A stretch of 64,000 nt of DNA from Pyrrhoderma lamaoense (Eukaryota; Basidiomycota; Agaricomycetes; Hymenochaetales; Hymenochaetaceae). Made by a program: the position numbers and the translations under genes. Every line of letters starts with the position of its first letter. Position 1 is the first letter of the stretch. The notes beneath the pieces are model-generated. The model did no database searches, was not told the DNA's origin, and saw nothing but the letters and a program-made list of their open reading frames with translations. Below, piece by piece: positions 36,003 through 47,817 of this stretch. The stretch lies in assembly GCA_002794735.1 (NCBI GenBank), contig NBAZ01000038.1, positions 1 to 64,000 on the forward strand. The letters are read 5' to 3'.

Positions 36003-37391
36003 TCAAAGATGAGAGATGCCGCTGTCAAATGAAGAAACTTGGAATTGTGACACTGTAAACCGAGTTATAAGGAATTTAAGCGGAGAACTTCTAACAAAAT
36101 GAAAGAAATCTACTTACGCAGCAGCTAGTCCAGAAATAAACCAGAGTGCACCCCAAGCAGCGGACTTCTGTTGGGGTTCAAGATCAAGAGACAACCGTCT
36201 GTTTGACTTGATTTCACGATTTGCGATGGCTTCTTCTTCTTCAGGCTCACGGAACTTAAACTGTAAAGTGGAATCTTCTTCCTCACGTGCACGCTTCGTA
36301 ATCTGAAGTTCAGAAGTTTCCGAAACCTCCTCCTCCTTCTCCTTCTTTGCAGCCTCACGTTCCGCCTTTTCAGCCTTAAGTCTTTCAATAAGTGCCTTCT
36401 GCTCAGCAATATCTTGTTGCATATCAGGCCCTGGAATCTCTGCAGCATCCTCATCTTCTTCCTGCACCTTTTCGATAGGGGTAGGAAGAGAGACGACGGC
36501 TTTTTTTGGAGATTCGAGTTTGACAGAAATGCCTCTTGGTTTTGCGAGTTTGCGCACTGAACGTGGGGTTGTAATAGGAGCGGGGCTGGATCCACGAGCA
36601 ACACGTCGAGAAGTGGGTACATTAATTCCAGAGCTTGGTGCTTCAGGAGTTGCTTCTTTCTCTTCCTTTCTCCTTTTAGGTTTGGGACTGGCTCCCGGAG
36701 AAGGTGGAGCGTTCATGTTGCTACTCACTGGGCGAGGGGCCTTGGCAGGAGAGGAGTTGGTATCATTTGCTTGATTGGGTTTTGTCGAGCGACGATACTC
36801 TTGTTTGGGATCTGGGTTGGCTGTCATAAGAGTCTGAATAACATTCTCCAAGTAATACTCTGGAGCAAGTTTTGATGCTGTTTCTGGGTGCACCCAAGTA
36901 CCAGCCAGACGTAGATTCTTCCCTGAGTTACCATTCACTGCAGAGCAGTCAAAGGTACTCTTGACCCATGAACTCTCTCCCTTCTCGATTTCTTCAGAAG
37001 AAGTAGGGAACGAAGCGCGGAACATTGTAGTCTGACTGATAGCACCGGTGTCGAAGCGACGGAGAATAAAGGCATGTCCATTTCCGGGCTAAAAGTTCAC
37101 AAGTCCAAGTCTAGGTCAAGGATAGTCCGTCAAAGTGATAAAACCATATCTTACCGTTGGAATTTTGACACGGCCAACCTTTTGTTAAGGACAGAGTCAA
37201 CAACCATTGATCGGGTATGAATAGCTGATAAACTTACAACAATTTCCTGGCCCTCACGGGTGATCACTTGAAACTTTACGGTAGGAGTTTTGAGGGAACT
37301 CGCTTATATGGTAAGAGCCAAAACAATTGAGAACTAGGTATGAATATGGTTGGGAGAAACTGAACATACATGGAGAAAGAAACGGATTCAT
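36003..37391 (-). CDS. bqt4: Bqt4-like APSES-domain protein with C-terminal membrane anchor
   Basis: The predicted protein has 366 residues. The N-terminal part is an APSES/KilA-N-like fold of the Bqt4 type: VKFQVITREGQEIV, GHAFILRRFDTGAISQTTMF, SSWVKSTFDC, LAGTWVHPETASKLAPEYYL. A charged Ser/Pro/Lys-rich linker, a Glu/Lys coiled-coil-like stretch near AEQKALIERLKAEKAERE, and a single hydrophobic C-terminal segment (SAAWGALWFISGLAAAGIS) follow. In fission yeast Bqt4 sits in the inner nuclear membrane and anchors telomeres, and the same topology is inferred here. Exons on the minus strand: 37370-37391, 37238-37302, 37155-37178 (24 nt), 36118-37088, 36003-36021. They total 1,101 nt in frame. 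The last exon adds only GISHL. An upstream ATG at 37468 opens an overlapping frame reading MSLASSPTKSPTKQEALQGL. It is either a uORF or the true N-terminus if a base is missing. Confidence 0.75.
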
Positions 37392-38051
37392 GTGTGAATA
37401 GGGTAATTGAGGCCTTGAAGAGCCTCTTGCTTTGTAGGAGATTTCGTAGGAGAGCTCGCGAGCGACATAGCGGATAGTGTGCGCGGCTTTGGAGTAGGCG
37501 GCGAAACGATGAACGGTGATCGTACTTGTCGTGGGTCGTGGTCTGTGGTGATAGCCTAATCCGAAGTTACGGTTGTTCCAACCCCGTGAGAAAACAACCT
37601 CCCTCTTAGGTGTTACACGTGACGCCGCGTCAATTCTACTGTGACGATGTCACAATACACGTCACTGCATGTAGTATTCAGTGCGAAAATGTACCCATCG
37701 ACGCTATAGTGAATTTCAATTTGACGCCGTCCTTGATTCAGTATCGACAATAGCCGCTATCGTTACCGCCCTGGAATCCTGAATTATCTACGTGAAGTAT
37801 CCTTATGAACTGGCTTCCTAGCCTTATTCATATAGAGAAAATAAAGCACCTTCACCAGACAAGAAAAAACTATGGATTAAAGTAGGAGCAACACAAAGTA
37901 TAGGTATTATCGTTCTCCGGTCCCCCTCTTCTATTATGCCTATCAAGTATATAAAATACCAAAATAAAAGTACGTACTGGAAATGCAACATGCAATTATA
38001 AATTAGAGTACAACTACTGCCATCTATAATAACTTTACTTGATTCAAGTAT
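37392..38051. other. Intergenic between Bqt4-like and Wss1 genes
   Basis: About 660 bp. The left end includes the Bqt4-like leader with its overlapping upstream frame (ATG at 37468). The rest shows no coding frame. Confidence 0.5.
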
Positions 38052-40173
38052 TCAATGGGGGTAAAATGATTCCCCGCGAGGCGTAGAACAAGCAGAACAT
38101 GCTAGATGTTCGGGTTTATTCAGCCTATGATTGCATCTTAAGTCAAATACTGAAGGACAAGAATCACATGAACCCAGTAATAAGCTCACAATGTGCAAAC
38201 CAAACATGCCCACAAACAATCTTCCGAATCGCTTACATGATGAACTCTCGTAGGCTCCTTAGCCTCTGATAGTGTATCTATTAGGCATTTTGATGAACCG
38301 AGCTTCCGTGCACTATCCAATCCCAATGCTTCTCTTTTCCGTGATTTCATTTCTTCCTGTACAATTCTTCCTGGACCAAGGGATTTTGAGCTACTTGCTG
38401 GAGTCCCCAAAGATGTCTCTGCTCGAGCGTACTTAGCCACACTCTTCTTATCTGTAGTTGTAGGCCTTTCTTCTTGTACATCAAGCTTCGGTCTACTAGA
38501 AGAGGGGATGCTCTGCTAGAAAAGTCATCCTTCTCGTCATCCGATATCTCAATGGCTTCAAAAGTCCTGAGAGTTTACTCTTATCGAAGTTAGATCCTTT
38601 CTCATTGCTAGATGAAAGATAGTCTTTCATGAACTGCTGAGAATGATTAAATTCCCCTTCATCCATACTGTCTCTCATCAATCGTTTACGGTCTTCATCC
38701 GTTTCTAGCAAGCTTAAGTCCTCTTCATCAGATGTATCCTCGTCAGTCTCTTGTGCTGGAGATGTAGATAGTAGTTGGCCTTGAGATCTGTCAGTGAGAG
38801 CAATATCTCAAGAGACATGAGCAACAGACGGACCTGGTGTTAGTTTCAAGCGCTTTTCAGCTGCCAAAGCTCTTTCTTCACGTGCTCGTTTACTATATTA
38901 TAGCTCGTTTTAGAAGAGAAGTGGATATATCATCAATTCTACCCTACCTGCCGGCCTGTTTCCGGAATCCAGCACCTTTTACTTTGGCCTCTTCGTCGCT
39001 AATATCATCATTAAGAGCCCGACCCTCTCCCTTGAAAGCTGACTTGGCTTGTACTCTAGTCCCTGGCTTCCTTCTTTTCGCAGTTTGTGCACCTGTGCTC
39101 GTTGATGGGCCAGCTGCACGCCGTTGAATATACCTTCTTCGACCTAAGGACCTGACGCGCATCCGAACTTGAGCACCTCCGCACTATCGAGTTTATGTAC
39201 ACCAAGTCAATGTTATACTTTAATGGAGTTTGGAAGTTTGGCATACGCACAATATATTCTGGGAGATCAAAGTCTTCAATACCCTGACCACCAACTCTGT
39301 AAGAGTCCGAAATTCGTGTGCCACTTGACCAATAACCATCACCATAGTATCCTCGTTCTTGAAGAGCTTTGACCTCCACACGGAGTTGAGACCATAACTT
39401 CTGAAAGTCTCGGCCATGATTCATGTGCTACGAATTATGTTAGGCGGGACGAGTTTCTGAATGGACAAGTCCTGACCTTTATATGAGCCAACTAAAATTC
39501 AATTTTTTAATATGAGAACATGTTAAGTAAATTATGGACGATTTATCACTGACCTCATGACAAAGAGTACTTAATAACCATGGAGTAGAGGCAAACGTTC
39601 CGTCAGGCCGCCGTAAAACAATTTCTAGACATATCATATTGGGCTCACAGTACATGATATTTCGTAATTCAAGAAACAATTACCAATCACTTCTCCTGCG
39701 TTCCAATTTCGGCCTGCAAATACACGATTATATTCATACTAACAAGTTAATACGACAACATCTCAGCCTGAGAAATTGAAAGCAAGGAGAAAATCGGTCA
39801 CGGTACTTACTTCTTCAAAGCTGTTGACCTCAAATCCGTGGTTTTTCATGATTGGGCGTACCTGTGCAGCTAGTGCTCGTAAAAGTTGTCGCGCATCTTC
39901 TTCTGAGAAAGGCTCTGGAGTTCCTGGAGCTGGTAAAGCGGTAATGAAGTTGATGTGTTTATTAGGACGCGTTTCACGCTCGTTGAGTCTATGATGAACC
40001 ATTATCACTCTTTCCTCTCCTTCTTCGTTGCCTGGTTCACCTTCGCCTGACCCTGTCCACCTGAGTTCTCCGCGGGTGGATGGGAGAGAGAAAGATACTA
40101 TCGGGACCACACCCCCGAAATCACGAGTTGCGATATACAGATTATGTCCGTGATCGTCACCCAAATTAAGCAT
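38052..40173 (-). CDS. wss1: Wss1-type WLM metalloprotease with C-terminal RanBP2 zinc finger
   Basis: DNA-dependent protease that cleaves DNA-protein crosslinks, guided by SUMO. The WLM domain is clear: RPNKHINFITALPAPG, VFAGRNWNAGEVIEIVLRR, WLLSTLCHE-LAHIKHMNHGRDF (zinc site HExxH...H) and FQKLWSQLRVEVKALQERGY. A basic region (RVRSLGRRRYIQRR) is followed by acidic Ser-rich segments, one reading EAIEISDDEKDD, a plausible SUMO-interacting motif. The end is a RanBP2-type finger, WACLVCTLLNKPEHLACSAC, completed by a last exon. Exons (minus): 39811-40173, 39684-39738, 39554-39624, 39477-39491 (15 nt, encodes LAHIK), 39251-39427, 38948-39183, 38834-38892, 38190-38787, 38052-38124; about 549 residues. 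Three one-base breaks are needed, near 38514, 38568 and 38833. Translation might instead start at 40002 (MVHHRLNERE), dropping 57 residues. Confidence 0.88.
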
Positions 40174-40294
40174 GAGAGCGCCTCCCTAAATCCTCCCTGC
40201 CGAACTCATCCGCTGTACTTAATCCCTTATTCCGCCACTGCTATCTCCTTAACACATTCCACTCCAACGAATTTTTTGAAGGAAGGCTAAGGCT
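40174..40294. promoter_or_regulatory. 121-bp bidirectional promoter, Wss1 / phosphofructokinase
   Basis: Only 121 bp separate the Wss1 start (40173, minus) from the phosphofructokinase start (40295, plus). Both promoters must overlap here, or lie partly in the coding regions. The segment is pyrimidine-rich on the plus strand. If Wss1 really starts at 40002 the space grows to 292 bp. Confidence 0.6.
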
Positions 40295-43200
40295 ATGGCA
40301 AAGATGGCTGCGAAGCCAAAATTGCTGTACTCACTTCTGGGGGTGATAGTGCAGGCATGAACGCCCTCGTCCGTTCTGTTGTAAAATATGGAATTATTCG
40401 GTTTGTCGCCACAGCTTATACACTGTCCTTAAATTTCATTCTAATTTTTATGAAAATATTGATTAATGTTAGAGGTTGCGAGACATATGTTGTGCGTGAG
40501 GGCTATGAGGTCTCGTCCGAGGAAACGTTGATGCGCCAAAACGCAAGGTAGCTTTCGATGGAACGAGATCACCTACTGAATTTGAAGATGGTGCCGATGA
40601 CCGACTCATCAATAACTTACGCTTCGGAGATGGAGGTCTACTCAGAGAAGGCGAGGGTGATGCAGTCGACCATCCTGGAGGAAGGAGTCTCAAAGGTCGC
40701 TACATCATCAGAGTTGGTTGGGATGACGTCCGTGGATGGTTTGCGGAGGTAATGTACCTGAAAACAATTTAAGGATAAACCTATCTTAACATTGTTTCAA
40801 GGGAGGAACGCTCATCGGGACAGCTCGTTCCAATGCCTTCCGTACCAAAGAGGGACGCCTGGCCGCAGCAAATAATTTAATCATTGAAGGCATAGATTCT
40901 CTGGTTGTATGCGGTGGAGACGGTTCCCTTACGGGTGCTGACGTCTTCAGGGCCGAATGGCCAGATCTCGTTGCAGAACTCAAATCAAATGGCACAATCA
41001 CCGAAGAACAAGCCACTCGTTATGCTCATCTCAAAATTGTTGGAACTGTTGGTTCTATCGACAATGACATGTCCATGACCGACATCACTATTGGCGCATA
41101 TACCGCTCTTCATCGTATCTGCGAATCCATCGATAACATCAATTCCACCGCATTCTCTCATTCTCGTGCGTTTGTAGTGGAGGTTATGGGACGCCACTGC
41201 GGTTGGCTTGCGCTCATGGCCGGTGTCAGTGCTGGTGCCGACTTCATATTTATTCCAGAGCGGCCGCCACAGGCAAATCCTTGGGAAGATGAGATGTGCG
41301 CTAATATTCAGAAGGTTTGTTCTATAAGATAATTATAAGCTCTCTGATCTTGATTAAGGCCTCTTTGATAGCATCGTGAATTCGGCAAACGGAAAACTAT
41401 AGTCATCGTCGCAGAAGGTGCACATGATGCAGATCTTAAACCTATCCATTCCGACTACGTAAAAAAGGTTCTTGAGGAAAGACTGGGTCTGGACACCCGT
41501 GTTACTTGCCTTGGACACACACAACGAGGAGGCCGACCATGTGCATACGATCGTATCTTAGCTTCAATGCAAGGCGTTGAAGCTGTGGATGCTTTACTCG
41601 AATCAACCCCCGAAACGCCGTCATATATGATTGGTATTCATGAGAATAAGATTCATCGTGTCCCACTCATGGAAGCCGTAGCACAAACTCGAGCTGTTGC
41701 CACTGCTATCAGCGAGAAAGACTTCGAGAAGGCGATGTCTTACCGCGATCCAGAGTTTTGTGAGAGTTTAGAGCACTTTGTTGCTGTATCTTCACTCGAT
41801 CATACTAAGAAACTACCGAAGGAAAAGGTGATTATTATTTCTAATACTCTTTGTACAATATGCTGATGTTCATCTAGAGGATGAGGGTAGCTATCATACA
41901 GTACGTATCTTCTAGTATTATCGTAACGTGCCCGCAAGTACTCAAGCTCTTCTTAGCATGGGTGCACCAGCAGGTGGTATGAACGCCGCAACACGTGCGG
42001 CGGCTCGTTATTGTCTACGCCGAGGTCATAAACCACTCGCCATCTACAACGGTTTCCGCGGGCTTCTAGAAGATAACATCGACGAGTTGTCCTGGCTTCG
42101 TGTAGATACCTGGATGACCCGTGGGGGTTCAGAGCTCGGAACAAACCGTACTCTACCAGACATCGACCTTGGAGCTGTTGCTTCACAGTTTCAAAAGCAT
42201 CGGTTTGATGCATTTTTCTTGATCGGTGGATTTGAAGCGTTCCGTGCCCTCCAAATCTTGGACTCGGCGCGTCAGTATTACCCTGCATTCCATATCCCGA
42301 TGGTTTGTGTACCGGCAACGATCTCGAACAATGTTCCTGTGACGGAGTTTAGCTTGGGTTGCGATACTAGTTTGAATGCATTGGTAGATGCCTGCGATGC
42401 TATCAAGCAAAGTGCATCAGCCAGTCGGAATCGTGTTTTTGTTGTAGAGACACAAGGAGGGAAATGTGGTTACATCGCTACTATGGGGGCTTTAGCTGTA
42501 AGTTCACACGCCTGCAGTTTGAATACCTCTCCTTTTTGAAAATCAATGAATAAATATAGCTCATCTAATTGTACTTGTTTTTGAAAACAGACCGGGGCCG
42601 TAACATTCTATACTCCGGAAATAGGGGTTACACTTGGTGAACTGCGCAAGGACGTGGAGTTCTTGAAGCTTCGTTACAGCCTTGATGTAAAGGGTAAAAG
42701 CGAAGGGCGTCTTATTCTAAGGTTAGTCTCGTCCCCCCCCATATCACTGCCTTCTTTCTGCCCACAGTTCTCCGGTATCTTCTCATCTTCTTACGAAGAA
42801 CTACTGTTCCCCATATTATCATCCATTCAATCTCCTATTCCCTATTCACTAAAGAATATGTTGACCCTGACCCTTCTCTCTCTCTACCAACTTCTTGTCT
42901 CAAAATAGGAATGAAGCTTCTTCCACCGTCTACACAACAGAGTTTATCCAAAAGATGTTGCAAGAAGAGGGTGCACCCCTCTTTGACTCAAGGAGCGCTT
43001 CTCTAGGGCATACCCTCCAGGGTGGCATCCCTTCACCTATGGACCGAGCCAGAGCTGTCCGTCTCTCACTCAAGTGTATGGCCTTCCTCGAACAGCACCA
43101 TGAAGCTATCCGGGAGCAACCTGAGCTTAAACGCCGAGCTCCGCCTGAGAGTGCTGCGGTGATCACTATTCAGAGATCCCGTATCGAGTTTACACCTGTG

Positions 43201-43305
43201 GAGAGTATGGTTGAGCATGCTGATATGAAAAATCGGAGAGGGAAGAATTCTTGGTGGGAAGAGTTGATTCCGATGGTTAGGATGCTTGGGGTAGGACTGC
43301 GTTAA
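40295..43305 (+). CDS. pfk1: ATP-dependent 6-phosphofructokinase, eukaryotic two-domain type
   Basis: Key glycolytic enzyme converting fructose-6-phosphate to fructose-1,6-bisphosphate in the cytosol. The N-half has [31 protein letters not shown], the catalytic [12 protein letters not shown] and [14 protein letters not shown]. The C-half repeats the fold with [40 protein letters not shown] and [14 protein letters not shown], the diverged regulatory copy. LGHTQRGG and LGHTLQGG are also seen. Exons: 40295-40400, 40473-40748, 40802-41314, 41372-41827, 41878-41900 (23 nt), 41957-42497, 42591-42721, 42909-43305; about 814 residues. The sum is 2,443 nt, two short of a multiple of three. This fits breaks at 40318-40321 (A4 run, should be A5) and 40509-40510 (GG, should be GGG). 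Without correcting these the enzyme would appear truncated after a few dozen codons. Confidence 0.96.
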
Positions 43306-43697
43306 TTGATGATTCGGACTCAAAAAACGTAAATAAATAGATGTTACGGTGAGGCATTCAAGCTTGGAGCTAAGATGGTAGTAAAGGTTAAGTAAAGAGA
43401 AAAAAGAATATTCCAGATTTAGACATCTACAGAGTTAAAGTAATCTATTGTTGTTGCAAATTTCCCAGTCAAAGAAATGTATTTAGAATGATCGTGATGT
43501 ATCATATAGCTAGTTACTAAGTAGTTATTTGTTCGCTTTTATCATGAAATATGAAAAGTTACAACCGACTCGTTTTCTTCTAACCCAGCTTTAATAATTA
43601 AAGTATGGAAACACTGAAAATGGCAATATAGCTCATTATAAAACAACAATACAATAGATTAGTGATCCCTTAGAGAGATACATTAGTATCACCCGCT
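43306..43697. other. Intergenic between convergent genes
   Basis: About 390 bp of AT-rich 3' flank shared by the convergent phosphofructokinase and oxidoreductase genes. No coding frame. Confidence 0.55.
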
Positions 43698-44544
43698 CTA
43701 ACTAAGTAACTTGAGACTATTTCTGCGCCTCCGCTTCCTTCTCCAGGTACGCGTCTGCTCAAGCATAGTAGTATTCCTATACATCCCTTCCGCAACCCTT
43801 CCCTTCCCAGCCTCCAAAGCGAATAATGCAAGGTCCTCAGTCTTGATTTTCAAAGAAGGCATGATAGTGAATAAAGGATTCATAACGAATTTGTGTACGG
43901 ATCGGAGAACCTGGCTACGGACTAATGCTGCATCGTCGGAATTGGAAGGGAAGAAATATCCAGGACGCAAGTTATATACTTTTAGTGATGACGACGTTGC
44001 AGAGGCAGCATAATTATTCAAATCAGTCTCGGTTCGACCCTTGACTCTCGCGAACAACATCCGACTTTTGCCAGTTTCATCTGCACCTTCCCCACTGATA
44101 TAAACAAATCTCAGTACTCCATCGTCTCCTTTTACTCCAGCCTCATTGAACGCTTTGATTGCAGCTAGTGGGTAATCGTGCGTCAAGCGCATGTATGTCT
44201 GCTCGTCCATCCCGTTTGCAGAAGTACCTAAAGCCCATATACACGCACCATGACCCTTAAGTCTGTCTAAGAGCTCAGGAGGATACGTGAGGAAATCTGA
44301 GTGTCGGATTTCTGATACTTTGGGGATGAGGGTAAGTGAGAGGGCAGAGAACGACGAGTAAGAACGGAAATGTGGGAGATGGCTGGGTCTTGTATTGCGC
44401 TGCGAAGTATTTCTAGGCCAGCTTAGAAAAGGAAATTCAGATAGCAAGAAAAATGAGTGGGATCAGATTCGACTGTCATGCGAGACATCGTGCATAGTGA
44501 ATCACTCTACCTGCTCCTGTTGCCCCAGTGAGTATTACTTTCAT
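43698..44544 (-). CDS. NAD(P)-binding Rossmann-fold protein (NmrA/atypical SDR-like)
   Basis: About 252 residues. The N-terminus MKVILTGATGAAGLEILRS is a dinucleotide-binding GxxGxxG motif of atypical short-chain dehydrogenases. SHISVLTRRSLP, ACIWALGTSA, FVYISGEGAD and LKVYNLRPGYFFPS follow, the last being a strand-helix signature of NmrA/epimerase-like proteins. No membrane segment or secretion signal. Substrate unknown. Exons are 44511-44544 and 43698-44421. The sum is 758 nt, one short of a multiple of three, matching a break at about 44317-44321, where the frame passes into VSEIRHSDFLTYPPELLDRL. Several uncharacterised fungal oxidoreductases share this layout, so I leave it unnamed. Confidence 0.8.
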
Positions 44545-46083
44545 TTCAGATTCTTTTTAGTGGGCTTGATAGGAGGTCCACAGGTTCTGTTTAAAAAGAG
44601 AGAGATTCTTAATGTTGAGTGAAGAAGAGCGATATCCATCTGTCTCAAATTTTATCAAGACTTCTTATAAGACAGCGCCCATACATGCTTGCGTGTTGTT
44701 ACGGCTATGGCACGGCCATGAAGCCGAATCTATTTTCTTGCTTGTAAAACATCTAAGCGGGTTTCAAATCAACTTCTAGAGCCAATAAACTGAAAAGTTG
44801 ATATCTGAGTCGAGCGCCCTCAGCTACCGATGAATTGCCTCCGTTCGTCGAACAGATGATGGTTGCCTGTCTAGTGATGAGATAGTACACTATTAGGAGG
44901 TGAATAAGCAATGATCTACAGCCCAAATCAGGGAGAGGTTTTTATTTACTGGTGCATGAACATTTATCATTAATCCGACCTTTACATGTAAATACACTCT
45001 CGACACTATATTGCATATGTAGTAGACAGTAACAACAACACTGCGTTATAGTCAGAATGCCATACATCCTAGCGATAGACGTTAGACTGAGCACTCGATC
45101 AAGATCAATTCGCATTCCCCATACCTAACGGAGGTTTCTTAGATGACACATGGAAGTCGAGTGATGCATTCATCTTCAATCAGTCATATATCAGTCTTCG
45201 AGTGAAAATTTCAAGTAAAAAGAACCTGAGCTACGTCTACAGGACTCTCGTCTCATTATCGTTCTCCTCGCTGGTTTTTCTCTTTTTTTCCTCCTTTTTC
45301 TTCTGATATTTCAAATCCAATGTCTTTTTCAGATCTTTCAATGCTTACTCGGAAATAACTCATGGGTTTTAAATATCTCCACCTCTCTGTGAATCTGATC
45401 CCAAGGTCAACAACAAGCCTTCGATCAGTATGCTGATTCATTCAACATATGACACGTCGATAGGTGATGGAGCGTATCATACATCACCAGCACAACCCAG
45501 TTCCTTTAAAAGAGTTTGTAAGTTTAGCTAGGAAAGAAAATAGAAAGCTTGTCTACTGATTCTGCCGTCAGATACACCGAAACAAGTATAAATCAATAAG
45601 CATAATTGTATTCATACCTAATCAGTTGAATTCGTTTTTCTCTGAAATTGCTGCGTCGGTCTGTTGGTTGCCTTTTCGAAAAGTAACAATCGGAGCCAAA
45701 TCTTTCATCAATGGATTTGTACCATATGGAAACTATATTGTTCGTAACTGAGATTTATTCACACAAGAGCAGTAGATGGTTAGAATATTCAATATAGAAG
45801 CTGATACTAATCATATGATTGTCTATGCTCGGGTCCCAGGTAATCCTATTTTTCCGTATCAGGAAATTTTTTAGTATCCGTTCTGATTGACCCACAAAGC
45901 AGTAGGGTCTAGAAGGATTCCGGTATACTGTTTTTATTGCGTGTATTTCGATTCCTTTTAACTAATGTAACTCGGAACCATCCATTCTTCTCGATCTATG
46001 GTTTACTGACAGGTTCTCATATCGCTTTAAAACCCCCCGGGTCTCTCACCCTCTCTCCTCTTGTATCGTCGCTGCCTTCCACG
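44545..46083. other. Intergenic, about 1.5 kb, no gene seen
   Basis: Promoter flank of the oxidoreductase gene and of the GPI protein gene. No frame longer than about 70 codons and no recognisable domain. A plus-strand frame at 45937-46155 overlaps the GPI gene's first exon and is ignored in favour of the ATG at 46084, which starts a signal peptide. Confidence 0.5.
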
Positions 46084-47203
46084 ATGATGCAACTTACTTG
46101 CCACAGAAATATTCTTATCGTAGCAGTTCTGGACATCTTTGTGTCTGGTATGTAATTTTTTCTTATCCCACCTTTGGCTCAACATTGATGTCATAGTTAT
46201 ACTGTTCCCGAATTGTTCAAAATTCAGTAATAAGAGCTGAGACCGTCACATTGTTCCCTAGCCCTTTCAATACAGGCAACAGTCTGCACGGTGAAACCGG
46301 AGGGACTGGAGATGTTGGCACAACTTACATTCTGGAGGGAGAAACTGCAGGAATTCCTTTCACAGGTCCGGTCACTACTTACACCTAACATTTCCTTCCC
46401 AATTGTTATGATCACTAACATTCTTATCTTCACTTCTAAAATACATCAAATAACCACAGCTACGCTCGTAGAAGGAGCATCTGAGCTCGCTGAGACCGTA
46501 AACATCCCAACGTTATCAGTAGAGCTGGCAGTGGGTTGTATTTTTAGTCAACCCGGAGAGAGCGCCATCTGCCAAAGCGTCATAGGTAGTGGCACGGCCA
46601 AGGTGACGGACTTTGAGACTGTTGTATTCTCACCGTTCCCAGTCGCGATTGGTACAGACTCAGCTATATCCGGATCCGGGTCGGCATCATCGGTATTATC
46701 ATCATCGGCATCAGCATCATCGGCGTCAGCATCATCAACACCATCTTCTGCTACCGGCTCTAATGTCTCTGCTTCTAGTAAGTATTTCACTTACTGCTTC
46801 TTTATAAAATGAGATGCTGGATCCACCTGGAGCTAACCTACGATTTCAAATTCTTATCTCCACTGTGTCATAACCCTGAATATCCAAAAATGATTTTCAA
46901 ATCGCAATAACTACTTTTATAGCAACAGCTACTGTGACGCCGACTCTACCACTGTCTATATCAGACATATCAACTAGTACGTCTGCTACTATTCCCAGCA
47001 CTGCATCAGCCGTCGTTTTATCTACAATATCTCCTTCAGTATCTGCTTCAATATCACCTTCAACCACGAGTCCAAGTTCTGCTACAGTTGTCACACCTAC
47101 TAACACTGCTGCTGGGGCCTCATCTGATGGATCTCAAATACATATACATTTGGGCTCACTCGTGACACTGGTGATCCTATCACTAGGATTGTGGCTTGTC
47201 TAA
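46084..47203 (+). CDS. Secreted Ser/Thr-rich GPI-anchored protein
   Basis: The predicted protein has 266 residues. It starts with a signal peptide (LTCHRNILIVAVLDIFVSG). A domain of about 110 residues follows, including GDVGTTYILEGETAG, TLVEGASELAETVNIP and AVGCIFSQPGESAICQSVIG, with two Cys probably bridged. Then comes a Ser/Thr/Ala-rich stalk (SASSASASSTPSSATG) and a hydrophobic tail LGSLVTLVILSLGLWLV, typical of a GPI signal. Exons: 46084-46147, 46228-46365, 46460-46777, 46923-47203. They total 801 nt, exactly in frame, so no correction is needed. Extracellular proteins of this build are common in agaricomycetes and mostly uncharacterised. It is not recognisably related to the Kre9-type protein at 9-10 kb beyond composition. 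Confidence 0.8.
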
Positions 47204-47518
47204 GTATATTGTTGGTAGTAAATAAAAACTGGTATAGTTGTAAAAGCTTTTGAACATTTTCTTGACTGTAACACCCGATGTAGTTCTTGTATATACATAT
47301 ACACGTGTTATGTAACATTAATTTACTAACGAATTGCATAGCATGTGAAGTGTGTCTCTCAACACGGTTAATCTAACACTATTGTTTATAGGGAAGGAAT
47401 CATCATTATACTGCGTTCTTTGTACATTACGCAAGTAGAGCCCTCTTCCTAGTTATACGTAACATGGGGGTAGGTAAAATTAGTCCAATGTCAAGTTATG
47501 TTCAATTCAAGGAATCCA

Positions 47519-47568
47519 GTACGAACTTATAATGAATGTATCAGTATGAACTTATTATGAATGCATCA
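47519..47568. repeat. Two-copy tandem repeat of about 25 bp
   Basis: Two adjacent near-identical units share the core CAGTA(C/T)GAACTTAT(A/T)ATGAATG, and the second ends with a partial third start. Position is approximate to a few bases. No function suggested. Confidence 0.7.
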
Positions 47569-47817
47569 GTATGCAGGTTTACCATCCCTCTTTGGAAAGT
47601 ACTAGTATTTGACAAATCAAGGAAGTCATCTTATTTATTATAGATCTTGCTTGCGTTTGAGAGATCTGGTCATGTCTTAAAGAGAGGCTTCACTGGAAGG
47701 ATCGAGGGACTTAATGGAAACAGAACGGATTCTGCGAAGACCTCTACGAAACCACATGAATAGTTCATCACTACCAATAACAATTAATACATCCAGGTTC
47801 TATCACGGGAAAGGTGT

